From an uncultured Lachnospiraceae bacterium (GTDB taxonomy: Bacteria > Bacillota_A > Clostridia > Lachnospirales > Lachnospiraceae), in contig CAMOGO010000049.1 in the NCBI GenBank assembly GCA_946614075.1, positions 1-7,685 on the forward strand: a DNA stretch of 7,685 bases. The letters run 5' to 3'. The notes below the pieces were generated by a model. The model searched no databases, was not told the origin of the DNA, and was given only the letters and a program-made list of their open reading frames with translations. Shown one piece after another: positions 1 through 6,744 of the stretch (position 1 is its first letter; the number at the start of each line of letters is the position of its first letter). The position numbers and the translations under genes are program-made.

Positions 1-216
1 TCCCATCTCATTGGCACGCTTTCCATTGATCAGGAAATCGCCCTTGCTGATATCTTCCAGGCCGGCGATCATACGCAGAGTCGTGGACTTTCCGCAGCCG
101 GAAGGTCCGACAAAAACAATGAATTCGCCCTTCTCAATATCAAGGTTGAAATCATGGACAGCATGGAAACCATTCGGGTAAATCTTGTTAATGTCTTTCA
201 GCGATAAATAAGCCAT
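1..216 (-). CDS. ugpC: Sugar ABC transporter ATP-binding protein, MsmX/UgpC type (N-terminal 72 residues only)
   Basis: The ATG at 216-214 opens a frame that stays open to the left edge, giving 72 residues that begin MAYLSLKDINKIYPNG. The start is supported by GAGGGGG at 224-230 with 7 nt spacing. Visible parts are the A-loop region (KIYPNG, where Tyr normally stacks on adenine) and a complete Walker A motif GPSGCGKST at about residues 38-46, followed by TLRMIAGLEDISKGD. These are typical of the MsmX/UgpC/MalK group of cytoplasmic ATPases that power carbohydrate ABC importers. The symbol ugpC is the usual family label and does not imply glycerol-phosphate transport. The signature motif, Walker B and regulatory domain lie outside the window. 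It is a paralogue of the ATPase at the right end and has its own promoter (261-296). The link to pectin sugars is inferred from the neighbouring genes. Confidence 0.93.
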   Translation of the reverse strand, partial: MAYLSLKDINKIYPNGFHAVHDFNLDIEKGEFIVFVGPSGCGKSTTLRMIAGLEDISKGDFLINGKRANEMG

Positions 217-260
217 TTTATTGCCCCCTCAACTTAATATACTCCGTGACGGACTTCTCC

Positions 261-296
261 ACGTCATATCATAATAAATAGTGACTGAAATTACAA
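261..296 (-). promoter_or_regulatory. Probable sigma-A promoter of the left ABC ATPase gene
   Basis: On the minus strand, a -35 box TTGTAA (291-296) is followed by a 17-bp spacer and a -10 box TATGAT (268-273, five of six consensus bases). Transcription would start near 261, leaving a leader of about 45 nt before the ATG at 216. The spacing is ideal and the position sits between the end of the GH4 gene and the ATPase start, so the ATPase can be made independently of the GH4 transcript. It is a motif match only. Confidence 0.55.
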
Positions 297-300
297 TTTC
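287..300. repeat. 14-bp palindrome covering the -35 box
   Basis: GAAATT-AC-AATTTC has perfect 6-bp arms and a 2-bp centre. It fully contains the proposed -35 box at 291-296 of the ATPase promoter, so a dimeric regulator bound there could block or modulate that promoter. The sequence is AT-rich, so a chance palindrome is quite possible. Confidence 0.35.
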
Positions 301-328
301 CAAAACAATACGAATTATAGACAATTCG
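300..328 (-). terminator. Weak possible terminator after the GH4 gene
   Basis: Just after the GH4 stop codon (332-334), the minus strand can fold CGAATT (323-328) with AATTCG (311-316) around a 6-nt loop. The T-rich stretch TATTGTTTTGG (300-310) follows. The stem is short and AT-rich, so termination would be inefficient and readthrough into the ATPase gene is plausible. Confidence 0.3.
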
Positions 329-331
329 GAC

Positions 332-1720
332 TTAGGAAAGTCTGTACCAGGGCTCCAGGTATTGTCTGGTAGCCTGCGTCATTTTCTTAAACAGCTTTCT
401 GCCATCGTCCGGCCGGACATCCACCATCAGGTTCTGCGCCTGGAAGACCTCATAGATCTGCTCCAGGTCACGTTCGCGGATGCCGCGGTACAGATTTTCG
501 ATGTTCAGTGCATTGGCGAGCACCAGCGAACTCACAAGCCCCGGCAGCGGGTTCGTCACGATCGGGCGAACGCTGTTCCGGTCGAAAACATGGTTTGTCT
601 CGACCACGGAGCCCAAAGGCAGATCTGCCATCTGGCCCCGGTTGATGGTGTTGGCGTTGGAAATCACCGGTCCGAATCCGGCGATCGCCTTCATCAGCCT
701 GATCAGCTCCTCGGCACTCTGCTGCAGATCCACCTGCTTCTCTCCGGCCGCGATCGCGATAGACTCCTCGACTTTTCTCTTCTGGTCCGCTTTCCGGTAA
801 TCCACGGTCGTCAGATGGAACATCCATTCTTCGACGGTTGCCGGATCCTTCAGGTACCAGCTGGCTGGAAGGAACTCCGCCAGGTGTCGGTCGCCGGCTG
901 CCGCCAGCACTCCATACCGCCGGAAGAGATCCATTTTGATCCGGTTCCCGTAGGTAAAGGGATCTGACCTGAAATCCCAGGGCTCATGCCCTCTTTTCTC
1001 ACAATATCCCTGGTCAAAGTAGCGATCGATGAAATGCGGGAGAAGCTTCAGCACATCGACATCCTGCCACATTGCTTCTGTGATCCAGGTAAAATGATTG
1101 ATACCGGAGGCATCGATCACGAGCTCGTGCCGGTCCGGACGAGGAACACCAAGCTCCTCCTTGATGACACAGCACAGGAAGTCCTCTGCATTGAACACCT
1201 CGTGGCAGCACCCGAAGGCGTGGATCTCGGGGAAGACATCAAAGAGCGTCTTTACGCAGATCGTCATCGGGTTCGTCAGGTTGATGACCCAGGCATCCGG
1301 ACAGTACTTCCGGATCGCGGCGGCAAAGCCTTCATAGATCGGAACCGTGCGCATCGCCCGCAGGACGCCGCCGGGTCCGACCGTGTCGCCGACCGACTGG
1401 TATACGCCATACTCCTCCGGAAAATGGACATCCACGTTCATTTCCTCGAAGGTTCCCGGAAGGATCGACATCGCCACGAAATCTGCCCCCGTAAGGGCTG
1501 TCTTCAGGTCGTCGGCGACCACATAGTCCCATTTGGTGATGGTCTCCGGATGCTCATTGATCCGCTGGCCGATCTGGCGGTTCCTCTCGGCTGCTTCTCG
1601 GTCAATGTCGTACAGAACAATCTCTCCGGAAAGGCCATCCGTCAGCGCCAGGTCATTCATGAAAACCCTGGCCCATGCCTTGGAGCCTCCGCCAATATAA
1701 GCAAGTTTGATCTTTTTCAT
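332..1720 (-). CDS. lplD: GH4 alpha-galacturonidase, LplD type
   Basis: This 462-aa cytoplasmic protein belongs to glycoside hydrolase family 4, whose enzymes cleave by NAD-dependent oxidation and elimination with a divalent metal, usually Mn. The N-terminus KIKLAYIGGGSKAW is a Rossmann dinucleotide-binding loop. GDTVGPGG lies at 111-118 and NLTNP at 147-151. CHEV at 172-175 is the motif reported as distinctive for the alpha-galacturonidases of this family (B. subtilis LplD), in place of the motifs of alpha-glucosidase or alpha-galactosidase members. Cys172 and His209 (in GINHFTW) are the expected metal ligands. The length is normal for the family. I chose the ATG at 1720 because the fold begins there and AAGGTAG lies at 1731-1737 with 10 nt spacing. 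The frame continues to a TTG at 1789, but that has no ribosome binding site. It is divergent from the AraC regulator, which probably controls it. Predicted role: release of galacturonate from short imported oligogalacturonides. Confidence 0.9.
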   Translation of the reverse strand: MKKIKLAYIGGGSKAWARVFMNDLALTDGLSGEIVLYDIDREAAERNRQIGQRINEHPETITKWDYVVADDLKTALTGADFVAMSILPGTFEEMNVDVHFPEEYGVYQSVGDTVGPGGVLRAMRTVPIYEGFAAAIRKYCPDAWVINLTNPMTICVKTLFDVFPEIHAFGCCHEVFNAEDFLCCVIKEELGVPRPDRHELVIDASGINHFTWITEAMWQDVDVLKLLPHFIDRYFDQGYCEKRGHEPWDFRSDPFTYGNRIKMDLFRRYGVLAAAGDRHLAEFLPASWYLKDPATVEEWMFHLTTVDYRKADQKRKVEESIAIAAGEKQVDLQQSAEELIRLMKAIAGFGPVISNANTINRGQMADLPLGSVVETNHVFDRNSVRPIVTNPLPGLVSSLVLANALNIENLYRGIRERDLEQIYEVFQAQNLMVDVRPDDGRKLFKKMTQATRQYLEPWYRLS

Positions 1721-1743
1721 GTTGTTATTTCTACCTTCGTGTT

Positions 1744-1756
1744 GCTTCGTCGAAGC
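1744..1756. repeat. 13-bp palindrome in the GH4 leader
   Basis: GCTTCG-T-CGAAGC has perfect 6-bp arms around one base. It lies in the untranslated leader of the GH4 gene, a few bases upstream of its ribosome binding site (1731-1737). As DNA it could be an operator. As RNA it can form only a 5-bp stem with a 3-nt loop. No known operator consensus was recognised. Confidence 0.4.
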
Positions 1757-1782
1757 TTTTATGTCATTTCCCGATTTCGTTA

Positions 1783-1818
1783 TGGACAAAACGGATGTGC
1801 AAAGCTATAATCGTATTA
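1783..1818 (+). promoter_or_regulatory. Promoter of the AraC-family regulator gene
   Basis: A -35 box TGGACA (1783-1788, five of six consensus bases), a 17-bp spacer and a perfect -10 box TATAAT (1806-1811) predict a start near 1818 and a leader of about 59 nt. This is a near-consensus vegetative promoter, so the regulator is probably made constitutively unless repressed. The -35 box lies inside a loose inverted repeat, CGTT (1778-1781) with AACG (1790-1793), which might serve for autoregulation. Confidence 0.7.
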
Positions 1819-1820
1819 TA
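1808..1820 (-). promoter_or_regulatory. Activator-type promoter of the GH4 gene
   Basis: The minus strand carries a perfect TATAAT at 1815-1820, predicting a start near 1808 and a leader of about 88 nt. At spacings of 15 to 18 bp upstream, only GC-rich hexamers such as TCGGCG (1838-1843) are present, so no usable -35 box is visible. A consensus -10 without a -35 is what one expects of a promoter that needs an activator, and the divergent AraC protein is the obvious candidate. Confidence 0.5.
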
Positions 1821-1876
1821 TTAAATTAATCACCTTACGCCGATCATAAATAACATATCATGTATGGAGGTATGAT

Positions 1877-2674
1877 ATGAATGATATCATTTATGCCGGA
1901 AAGCACTCTCTGACTTTGTCGGTCGGTCATCATGAGCATAGCAGCTGGGAATTCATCTACTGTACCGCCGGAAACGGAACCTTCATCTTTGACGAATACG
2001 GAGAGATGGAATACAGTGCGGGAGACGTTGTTGTCATCCCTCCTGCCACACCACATTCCAATGTCAGCGAGCAAGGCTTCACCAACATTCATGTGAATCT
2101 GATCAATTCCACGATGAACTTTCGGGAGCCCATCCTGTACCACGATGACGCCAATCAGTACATTCTGAGTGCGTTATCCGCCATCTTCTCGCATTTTTAC
2201 GGAGCCTCGGAATATCGGACTTCCCTGCTTTCCGCCTACGCCAATCTCATGGTGACATGCACCATCGCCTATCACCAGGGACACAGCCACAGCCCTCTCG
2301 TCGAGGAGATCGAGAACAACATCATCCAGAATTATCCGGACTGCAACTATGAGCTGGACCGGTATCTGCAGTCCTTCCCTTTCAGCTACGACTACCTGCG
2401 TAAGATTTTCAAAAAGGAAATCGGTATTACGCCTCATCAGTACCTGAATGAGAAACGCCTGCAGGCCGCCGTGGAAAGGCTGACGGCCATGCAGTCAGAC
2501 AATCCGAGCATCACAGAGATCTCGCTGTTCTGCGGCTTCCGGGATCCTCTGTATTTCTCTCGAATGTTCAAAAAGCGCTACGGGGTTGCTCCGAGCTATT
2601 ACCTGACCAAGCACCACGAGGATACCGAGATACCCTCCGTGCAGGACCCGGACCGCTACAAAATCATGCTTTGA
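1877..2674 (+). CDS. AraC-family transcriptional regulator with cupin-type sensor domain
   Basis: This is a 265-aa two-domain DNA-binding regulator. Residues 1-80 look like the AraC-type cupin ligand domain: a His-rich strand with HHEH at 18-21, E25 in WEF, then YSAGDVVVIPPATPH at 46-60. A helical linker follows. Residues 140-245 form the double helix-turn-helix. The first unit includes SYDYLRKIFKKEIGITPHQYL (170-190). The second is CGFRDPLYFSRMFKKRYGVAP (219-239), the family signature. GGAGG at 1866-1870, 6 nt before the ATG, fixes the start. The gene is divergent from the GH4 gene and convergent with the pectin operon, a typical place for a local activator of sugar genes. The inducer is probably a galacturonate-containing oligosaccharide or product, which is inferred from context only. 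There is no signal peptide or membrane segment. Confidence 0.93.
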   Translation: MNDIIYAGKHSLTLSVGHHEHSSWEFIYCTAGNGTFIFDEYGEMEYSAGDVVVIPPATPHSNVSEQGFTNIHVNLINSTMNFREPILYHDDANQYILSALSAIFSHFYGASEYRTSLLSAYANLMVTCTIAYHQGHSHSPLVEEIENNIIQNYPDCNYELDRYLQSFPFSYDYLRKIFKKEIGITPHQYLNEKRLQAAVERLTAMQSDNPSITEISLFCGFRDPLYFSRMFKKRYGVAPSYYLTKHHEDTEIPSVQDPDRYKIML

Positions 2675-2678
2675 CCTT

Positions 2679-2718
2679 AACGCCCGCCATTCCTTACGGA
2701 TGGCGGCGTTTGATTTCC
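2679..2718 (+). terminator. Terminator of the AraC gene, overlapping the convergent GH105 3' end
   Basis: AACGCCCGCCAT (2679-2690) pairs with ATGGCGGCGTT (2700-2710), giving 11 base pairs with one bulged C and a 9-nt loop. On the plus strand the stem runs into TTTGATTT, a fair T-tract. The right arm lies inside the last codons of the GH105 gene, whose stop (2694-2696) is in the loop. The hairpin also forms in the opposite transcript, but there no T-tract follows, so termination of the pectin operon here is less certain. Confidence 0.7.
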
Positions 2719-3821
2719 GTATAGGAAAGCAGGAACGGTGCCACACCCTTGGCATCGTTTTCGACGATCGGCTCGGAGATATAATACTCGTAGGACCCGT
2801 CGCGGCGAAGGTTGTCAGCCGGCCCGAGGCCTGCCACCAGGCAGATGCCTCCGAGGTTGATGCCTCCGTCCGTAAAGGTCAGATACCGGTCTACGATGCC
2901 GCGGAAGGTCTTCTCTCCCAGATCGGCGTACTCAGCCGGAAGGAATCCCATCCTCGCGCCCTTCATCATCGCGTAGGCGATCATCGAGCTGCCGCTCGTC
3001 TCAAGGTAATTCCCTTCTCTTCCCACCTGGTCCACGACCTGCCAGTACATGCCGGTTTCCTCGTCTGCATAGCGCGATACGCCATCCATGAGCTCGGCAA
3101 AAATAGCAGAAAGCTTGTCCCGATCCTCGCCAGCCGGCAGGATCTCCAGAAGGTCTGCGAGCGCTACGCTGAACCACCCTACGGATCTCAGCCAGAAATT
3201 CCTGGAGCAGCCCGTCTTCGGATCGGCCCAGAAAATGCTCTTGGAAGCATCGTATCCGTGGTAGTACAGCTTCTTCTCTTCGTCGAACATCGCCTTGCGG
3301 ACATTTTCGATCTGTCCGACGATGTCATCAAAGTTCCCGTCTCCGAAATTCTTCTGGTACAGAGCATAGAATGGCTGCGCCATGTAGATGCCGTCAAGCC
3401 ATACCTGATTCGGATAGATCAGCTTGTGCCAGAAATTTCCCTCCGGCGTGCGAGGCTGCTCATCCAGCTGCGACTTTAACAGATCGGCAGCCTTACGGTA
3501 TTTTTCTTTCCCTGTCTTCTCATAAAGCGGAAACAGAACGCGTCCTTCGTTGATATCATCCAGATTGTATTTATCCTTCTGATAACGCCGGATTGAGCCG
3601 TCCTCACCGATAAAGGCATCGATGAAGCTTTCCGCAAAATCAAAATATCTCTTATCCCCGGTAATCTCTGTCATCGACAGGAGTGCGGTGATCATGCAGC
3701 CGTCAATGTAATTCCAGTCGACCGGCTTGCCCTGACGGATTTTCTCGATGTTCCAGGCGGTTCTTTCCGGGCTCGATTCCTCGATCAGCCGCAGTACATA
3801 GGCATCAATCTGTGAATACAT
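2694..3821 (-). CDS. GH105 unsaturated galacturonyl/rhamnogalacturonyl hydrolase (YteR/YesR-like)
   Basis: This 375-aa protein has the alpha/alpha-barrel pattern of glycoside hydrolase family 105, which hydrates and removes the 4,5-unsaturated galacturonyl residue left by pectate or rhamnogalacturonan lyases. NQVWLDGIYMAQPF places Asp at residue 143, the position of the general acid in B. subtilis YteR. Other family segments are FWLRSVGW (209-216), LETSGSSM (273-280) and SYEYYISEPIVENDAKGVAPF near the C-terminus (343-363). There is no signal peptide, so the enzyme acts on imported oligosaccharides. GAGGAGG (3828-3834), 6 nt before the ATG, is a near-perfect ribosome binding site and lies within the last codons of the GH28 gene. 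The two genes are one base apart and should be translationally coupled. Choice between galacturonan-derived and rhamnogalacturonan-derived substrates cannot be made from sequence alone. Confidence 0.93.
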   Translation of the reverse strand: MYSQIDAYVLRLIEESSPERTAWNIEKIRQGKPVDWNYIDGCMITALLSMTEITGDKRYFDFAESFIDAFIGEDGSIRRYQKDKYNLDDINEGRVLFPLYEKTGKEKYRKAADLLKSQLDEQPRTPEGNFWHKLIYPNQVWLDGIYMAQPFYALYQKNFGDGNFDDIVGQIENVRKAMFDEEKKLYYHGYDASKSIFWADPKTGCSRNFWLRSVGWFSVALADLLEILPAGEDRDKLSAIFAELMDGVSRYADEETGMYWQVVDQVGREGNYLETSGSSMIAYAMMKGARMGFLPAEYADLGEKTFRGIVDRYLTFTDGGINLGGICLVAGLGPADNLRRDGSYEYYISEPIVENDAKGVAPFLLSYTEIKRRHP

Positions 3822-3822
3822 A

Positions 3823-5397
3823 TCAGTCCTCCTCGCGGATATCCTCGTAATGATTCGCGATAATTCTTTCTCCCTCGCAGCCTGTGACCTTCACGTTTTT
3901 CAGCACGATCTTCCGGACATTGTCAAAGTAAAGGCCCTGACGTGCCCGCGGCTTTGCGAATTCCATCATGGCCGGGACACCCGGCTTGCACTCCTCGGCG
4001 AAGGATACGCTGACATTTTCCATCGTCACATCGTCGATCGGCATCTCAGGCAGACCATCGATATAGCAAGCTGCCACCTGAGCATTGGTGCATTCCATGT
4101 TGGTGAAGCGGAAGCTTCCCAGGTGAGGCGTTCTCTCGTCGACCGGGAGCATATCTCTGGACCATACATACTCGCTGTGGCAGTCCGGATCGCAGCAGTT
4201 GTACCACATGTTCATGACGATCGGTGTCAGAACCCCATCCATGCGGATATTGTCAAAAACGACATTCGTGATCTCGCAGAACTTTCCGCGGCCGCGGCGC
4301 GTCTTGATGCGGAGTCCTCGGTCCGTTCCGCGGAACAAGCACTGGGTCACGGTCAGGTTTCTGACGCCTCCGCCGATCTCGCTGCCAAGCGTGACCGCTC
4401 CATGTCCGAACTCCATCAGGCAGTTCCTGATGGTATGGTGGTCCGCCGGCTTCTGGAACTCCATCGCCAGCTCAATCTTGCCGGATTTGATCGCGATGCA
4501 GTCATCGCCGACGCTGAAACGGCAGCCGATGATCTGGACATCATCGCACGCCTCCGGATCGATCGCGTCCGTATTCGGACTGACCTTAGGCGCCTTGATC
4601 ATGATATCGTAAAAACCGATATGGTCGGAAAAATACGGGTGGAACTGCCAGGAAGCGGAATTGCACGCTGTAATACCGTGAATGCGTACATTCTGGCAGC
4701 GGTTAAAGAAGAATAATCTGGGCCGTTTGACCTCTACCGTCTTAAAGTTGGTCCAGAAATCGGTGTTCTGTGCGTTTCCGTCCACCGTGCCGGGGCCGAT
4801 GACGGTAATGTCCGTCGCGTACTCGCCGCAGATCAGCGCCTGGTTCATCGGAGTGGCAAGTCCCTCAAAGGCACCGAAGTGGACCTTTTTTCCTGTAACC
4901 ATGTCCTGTACGGTTCCCGGGAGAACGGGATAGGCCTCTCTTTTCGTCGAGCCAAGAAGCACTGCGCCTTCTGCAAACTCTAATGTCATATGGCTCTTGC
5001 ACGCGATCGGCAGAGTCTGATAGGTTCCGGCCGGGAAATAGAGTCTTCCGTCCTTCGGCAGGAAATGGACTGCCGTCTGGATCGCGATCGTATCATCGGT
5101 CACGCCATCGCCGACAGCTCCGAAATCTCTGACGTTAATGGCACAGGATTCTTTTTTCGTGGAAAAAGCAACCTCTTCGGAATGTCTCGGGTTCTTGGGA
5201 TCCTGGGGATGGAACTGAAGAGAGATCACATACTGACTGTCAGGTGTCAGTCCAAATAAGGAAAAGACATTGGTATCCTTACGTCCCATCTCCTTTCCAT
5301 TCAGATAAATCGTATAGGACTCCGGTGCATAGTAGGCCTCCTGATTTGTCAGCTCAAAACAGGCGGAAGTCGAACTGGTAAATAAAACCTTGAACAT
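3823..5397 (-). CDS. GH28 polygalacturonase-type hydrolase with N-terminal FnIII-like domain, cytoplasmic
   Basis: This 524-aa enzyme has two domains. Residues 1-80 resemble a fibronectin-III fold (YTIYLNGKEMG, then FSLFGLTPDSQYVISLQF). From about residue 88 (NVRDFGAVGDGVTDDT) the right-handed beta-helix of glycoside hydrolase family 28 follows. All the family catalytic motifs are present: NTD at 275-277, GDD at 297-299, GHG at 331-333 and RIK at 363-365. Asp277, Asp298 and Asp299 are the expected carboxylates. An FnIII-GH28 layout is known from exo-acting polygalacturonases such as that of Yersinia enterocolitica, so exo-release of galacturonate units is likely. There is no signal peptide, which fits intracellular processing of imported oligogalacturonides. 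The start at 5397 has AAGGAG about 11 nt upstream, inside the end of the preceding membrane-protein gene (8-nt gap). Exo versus endo action and acceptance of rhamnogalacturonides are not settled by sequence. Confidence 0.92.
   Translation of the reverse strand: MFKVLFTSSTSACFELTNQEAYYAPESYTIYLNGKEMGRKDTNVFSLFGLTPDSQYVISLQFHPQDPKNPRHSEEVAFSTKKESCAINVRDFGAVGDGVTDDTIAIQTAVHFLPKDGRLYFPAGTYQTLPIACKSHMTLEFAEGAVLLGSTKREAYPVLPGTVQDMVTGKKVHFGAFEGLATPMNQALICGEYATDITVIGPGTVDGNAQNTDFWTNFKTVEVKRPRLFFFNRCQNVRIHGITACNSASWQFHPYFSDHIGFYDIMIKAPKVSPNTDAIDPEACDDVQIIGCRFSVGDDCIAIKSGKIELAMEFQKPADHHTIRNCLMEFGHGAVTLGSEIGGGVRNLTVTQCLFRGTDRGLRIKTRRGRGKFCEITNVVFDNIRMDGVLTPIVMNMWYNCCDPDCHSEYVWSRDMLPVDERTPHLGSFRFTNMECTNAQVAACYIDGLPEMPIDDVTMENVSVSFAEECKPGVPAMMEFAKPRARQGLYFDNVRKIVLKNVKVTGCEGERIIANHYEDIREED
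3828..3834 (-). promoter_or_regulatory. Ribosome binding site of GH105 embedded in the GH28 reading frame
   Basis: GAGGAGG forms the Glu-Glu and the first base of the Asp codon that end GH28, followed by the GH28 stop and, one base later, the GH105 ATG (TGATATG). Terminating ribosomes therefore stop on top of the next initiation site, which should keep the two enzymes in a fixed ratio. Confidence 0.75.
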
Positions 5398-5405
5398 GTT
5401 AACAG

Positions 5406-6077
5406 TTACTCCTTTCCCTTAGCCTTATTGCCGGCAGGGTTTTTCACACTATCTTTTGCATCCTGTATGACACGGAAAAACATCCTCTTCATCCCAATGA
5501 AAAGCATATCAAAAAAAGTACAGAAGGTGCCGAAAAGAATCGGCTCGACAGCTAACGGCACCGTATCTACCTCTCCGCTTATGGCAACAACCGTGCCATT
5601 GATCAGATTGTAGAGGGTATAGACGAAAAACAGGATGACAAAAGCATACAGGATATTCCAGATGAAGGTCGCATAGCCTTTCTTCGGAAACATCATGAAG
5701 CGGTCATTGGCGCCTGGGGTTTCCTCAAAGTACCGGAAAATATTGTTGACCAGAAGATCATTGACCATACCCATGACAACCGCGAGAAGAAAAAGCATAT
5801 CGTAGATGCCCGGGATATAGACGCCGAGTCCCCAGAAAATAAAAAAGCAGACTGCCCCGTAAAACCACAGCTTGATCAGGAGTCCCTTCACAAACTGAGG
5901 CACCGTAAAACCGGGGCCCGATTTGTATTTCTTAAGCTCCTCGGCCGACACCTTCGGAGAATTCTCCTTATTGGCCGTAACGAGGTCGTCTACCGCCTTT
6001 GTTTTCAGTTTATAATACTCAGAAGCCGGCTTGTGCGGATCCTGGGTCACTTTGCTTTTTCTTTTTTTCTCAGCCAT
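5406..6077 (-). CDS. Membrane protein of unknown function (223 aa, four predicted helices)
   Basis: I do not recognise a named family. The first 60 residues are charged and soluble (MAEKKRKSKV, many Lys). Four hydrophobic segments follow at about 66-86, 91-112, 137-160 and 176-197, then a Lys-rich tail (residues 198-223). The Lys-rich ends suggest that both termini face the cytoplasm. NDLLVNNIFRYFEE (106-119) and the loop PGANDRFMMFPKKGY (121-135) between helices 2 and 3 look like conserved cytoplasmic features. It lacks the EAA loop of ABC permeases and is too short to be one. The ATG at 6077 has AGGGA at 6088-6092 with 10 nt spacing, a weaker site than those of its neighbours. It sits between the ABC ATPase/197-aa membrane gene pair and the pectin hydrolases, so a role linked to sugar uptake is suggested by context only. 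Confidence 0.85.
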   Translation of the reverse strand: MAEKKRKSKVTQDPHKPASEYYKLKTKAVDDLVTANKENSPKVSAEELKKYKSGPGFTVPQFVKGLLIKLWFYGAVCFFIFWGLGVYIPGIYDMLFLLAVVMGMVNDLLVNNIFRYFEETPGANDRFMMFPKKGYATFIWNILYAFVILFFVYTLYNLINGTVVAISGEVDTVPLAVEPILFGTFCTFFDMLFIGMKRMFFRVIQDAKDSVKNPAGNKAKGKE

Positions 6078-6100
6078 TTGACGTTTGTCCCTGTTTCAAG

Positions 6101-6132
6101 ATTGGGAGGCTAAATGACCTCAGCCTCCCAAT
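6101..6132 (-). other. Perfect 11-bp intercistronic hairpin
   Basis: ATTGGGAGGCT (6101-6111) and AGCCTCCCAAT (6122-6132) form an uninterrupted 11-bp stem with a 10-nt loop, lying between the two membrane-protein genes. No T-tract follows on either strand, so it is not a standard intrinsic terminator. In the operon mRNA it could block 3' exonucleases or mark a processing site, giving the upstream ATPase/197-aa segment a different stability from the downstream enzyme segment. Confidence 0.75.
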
Positions 6133-6154
6133 AATCTGTCCTGTATAATTGGAT

Positions 6155-6744
6155 TTAGTCCTCTCCCGAGGTATCGATTGCTTCCATGGAGCCATTGTCC
6201 TCGACCTCTACGGAAGTCTTGATCTTGCGGATCAGCTTGCTGTAGAGAGGCAGCAGGACGATCAGGGCGATGGTCACAATAACCAGCGCAATGTGCGTAT
6301 TGACTACATTGTAGGCATAAGCGATATAGATCGTAGCCTTGGCAATCTTGATCGGATTGTCCGGTCTGGTTAACGCGGTGTAGATCGCCTGAGAGTAGAA
6401 ATTATCCGCAAAAATGATGATGGCGAACATCGCGAAAAGGACGATCAGCATCGGAATATGCGGCTTTTTACGCGTCGGGAACGCATTCAGGAAGCATACA
6501 AAGCCAAGAATGGAAAACAGCATTGTCGCGAAGCCTGCCAGTCCCATACCGATACCCTGGATCTTAGCCGTCGTATTAGAAATCTGCGTCAGATTCAGAG
6601 AATAGTACAAAAAGGCGATGACCATAGCCACAAAGGGAATATTCTGCGGTCTTCTCTTCAGGGAGACGATGAATTTACGGACTGCCTCCTTAAACCATGC
6701 GTCGATTCCTTTCTTTTTCGCTGCAGGTTCTGCGGTTATATTGC

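Noticed and set aside
1721..1789. N-terminal extension of the GH4 protein from a TTG at 1789
   Set aside because: The extra 23 residues precede the Rossmann loop that normally begins this family, overlap the leader and the regulator -35 box, and have no ribosome binding site before the TTG.
281..1810. Long plus-strand reading frames (281-967 and 986-1810) opposite the GH4 gene
   Set aside because: They are antisense to a gene with full family motifs, have no convincing ribosome binding sites, and their translations show low-complexity His/Arg-rich sequence with no recognisable domain.
1721..1876. A CcpA cre box or a riboswitch in the divergent intergenic region
   Set aside because: I found no sequence matching the cre consensus and no structured element beyond the short palindromes already listed.
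2700..5259. Plus-strand frames opposite the GH105 and GH28 genes (2700-3479, 3850-4716, 4990-5259 and others)
   Set aside because: They mirror well-supported minus-strand enzymes and show no domain features or start signals of their own.
6101..6132. Intrinsic terminator between the two membrane-protein genes
   Set aside because: The stem is strong, but neither strand has a T-tract after it, and the downstream gene has no clear promoter of its own.
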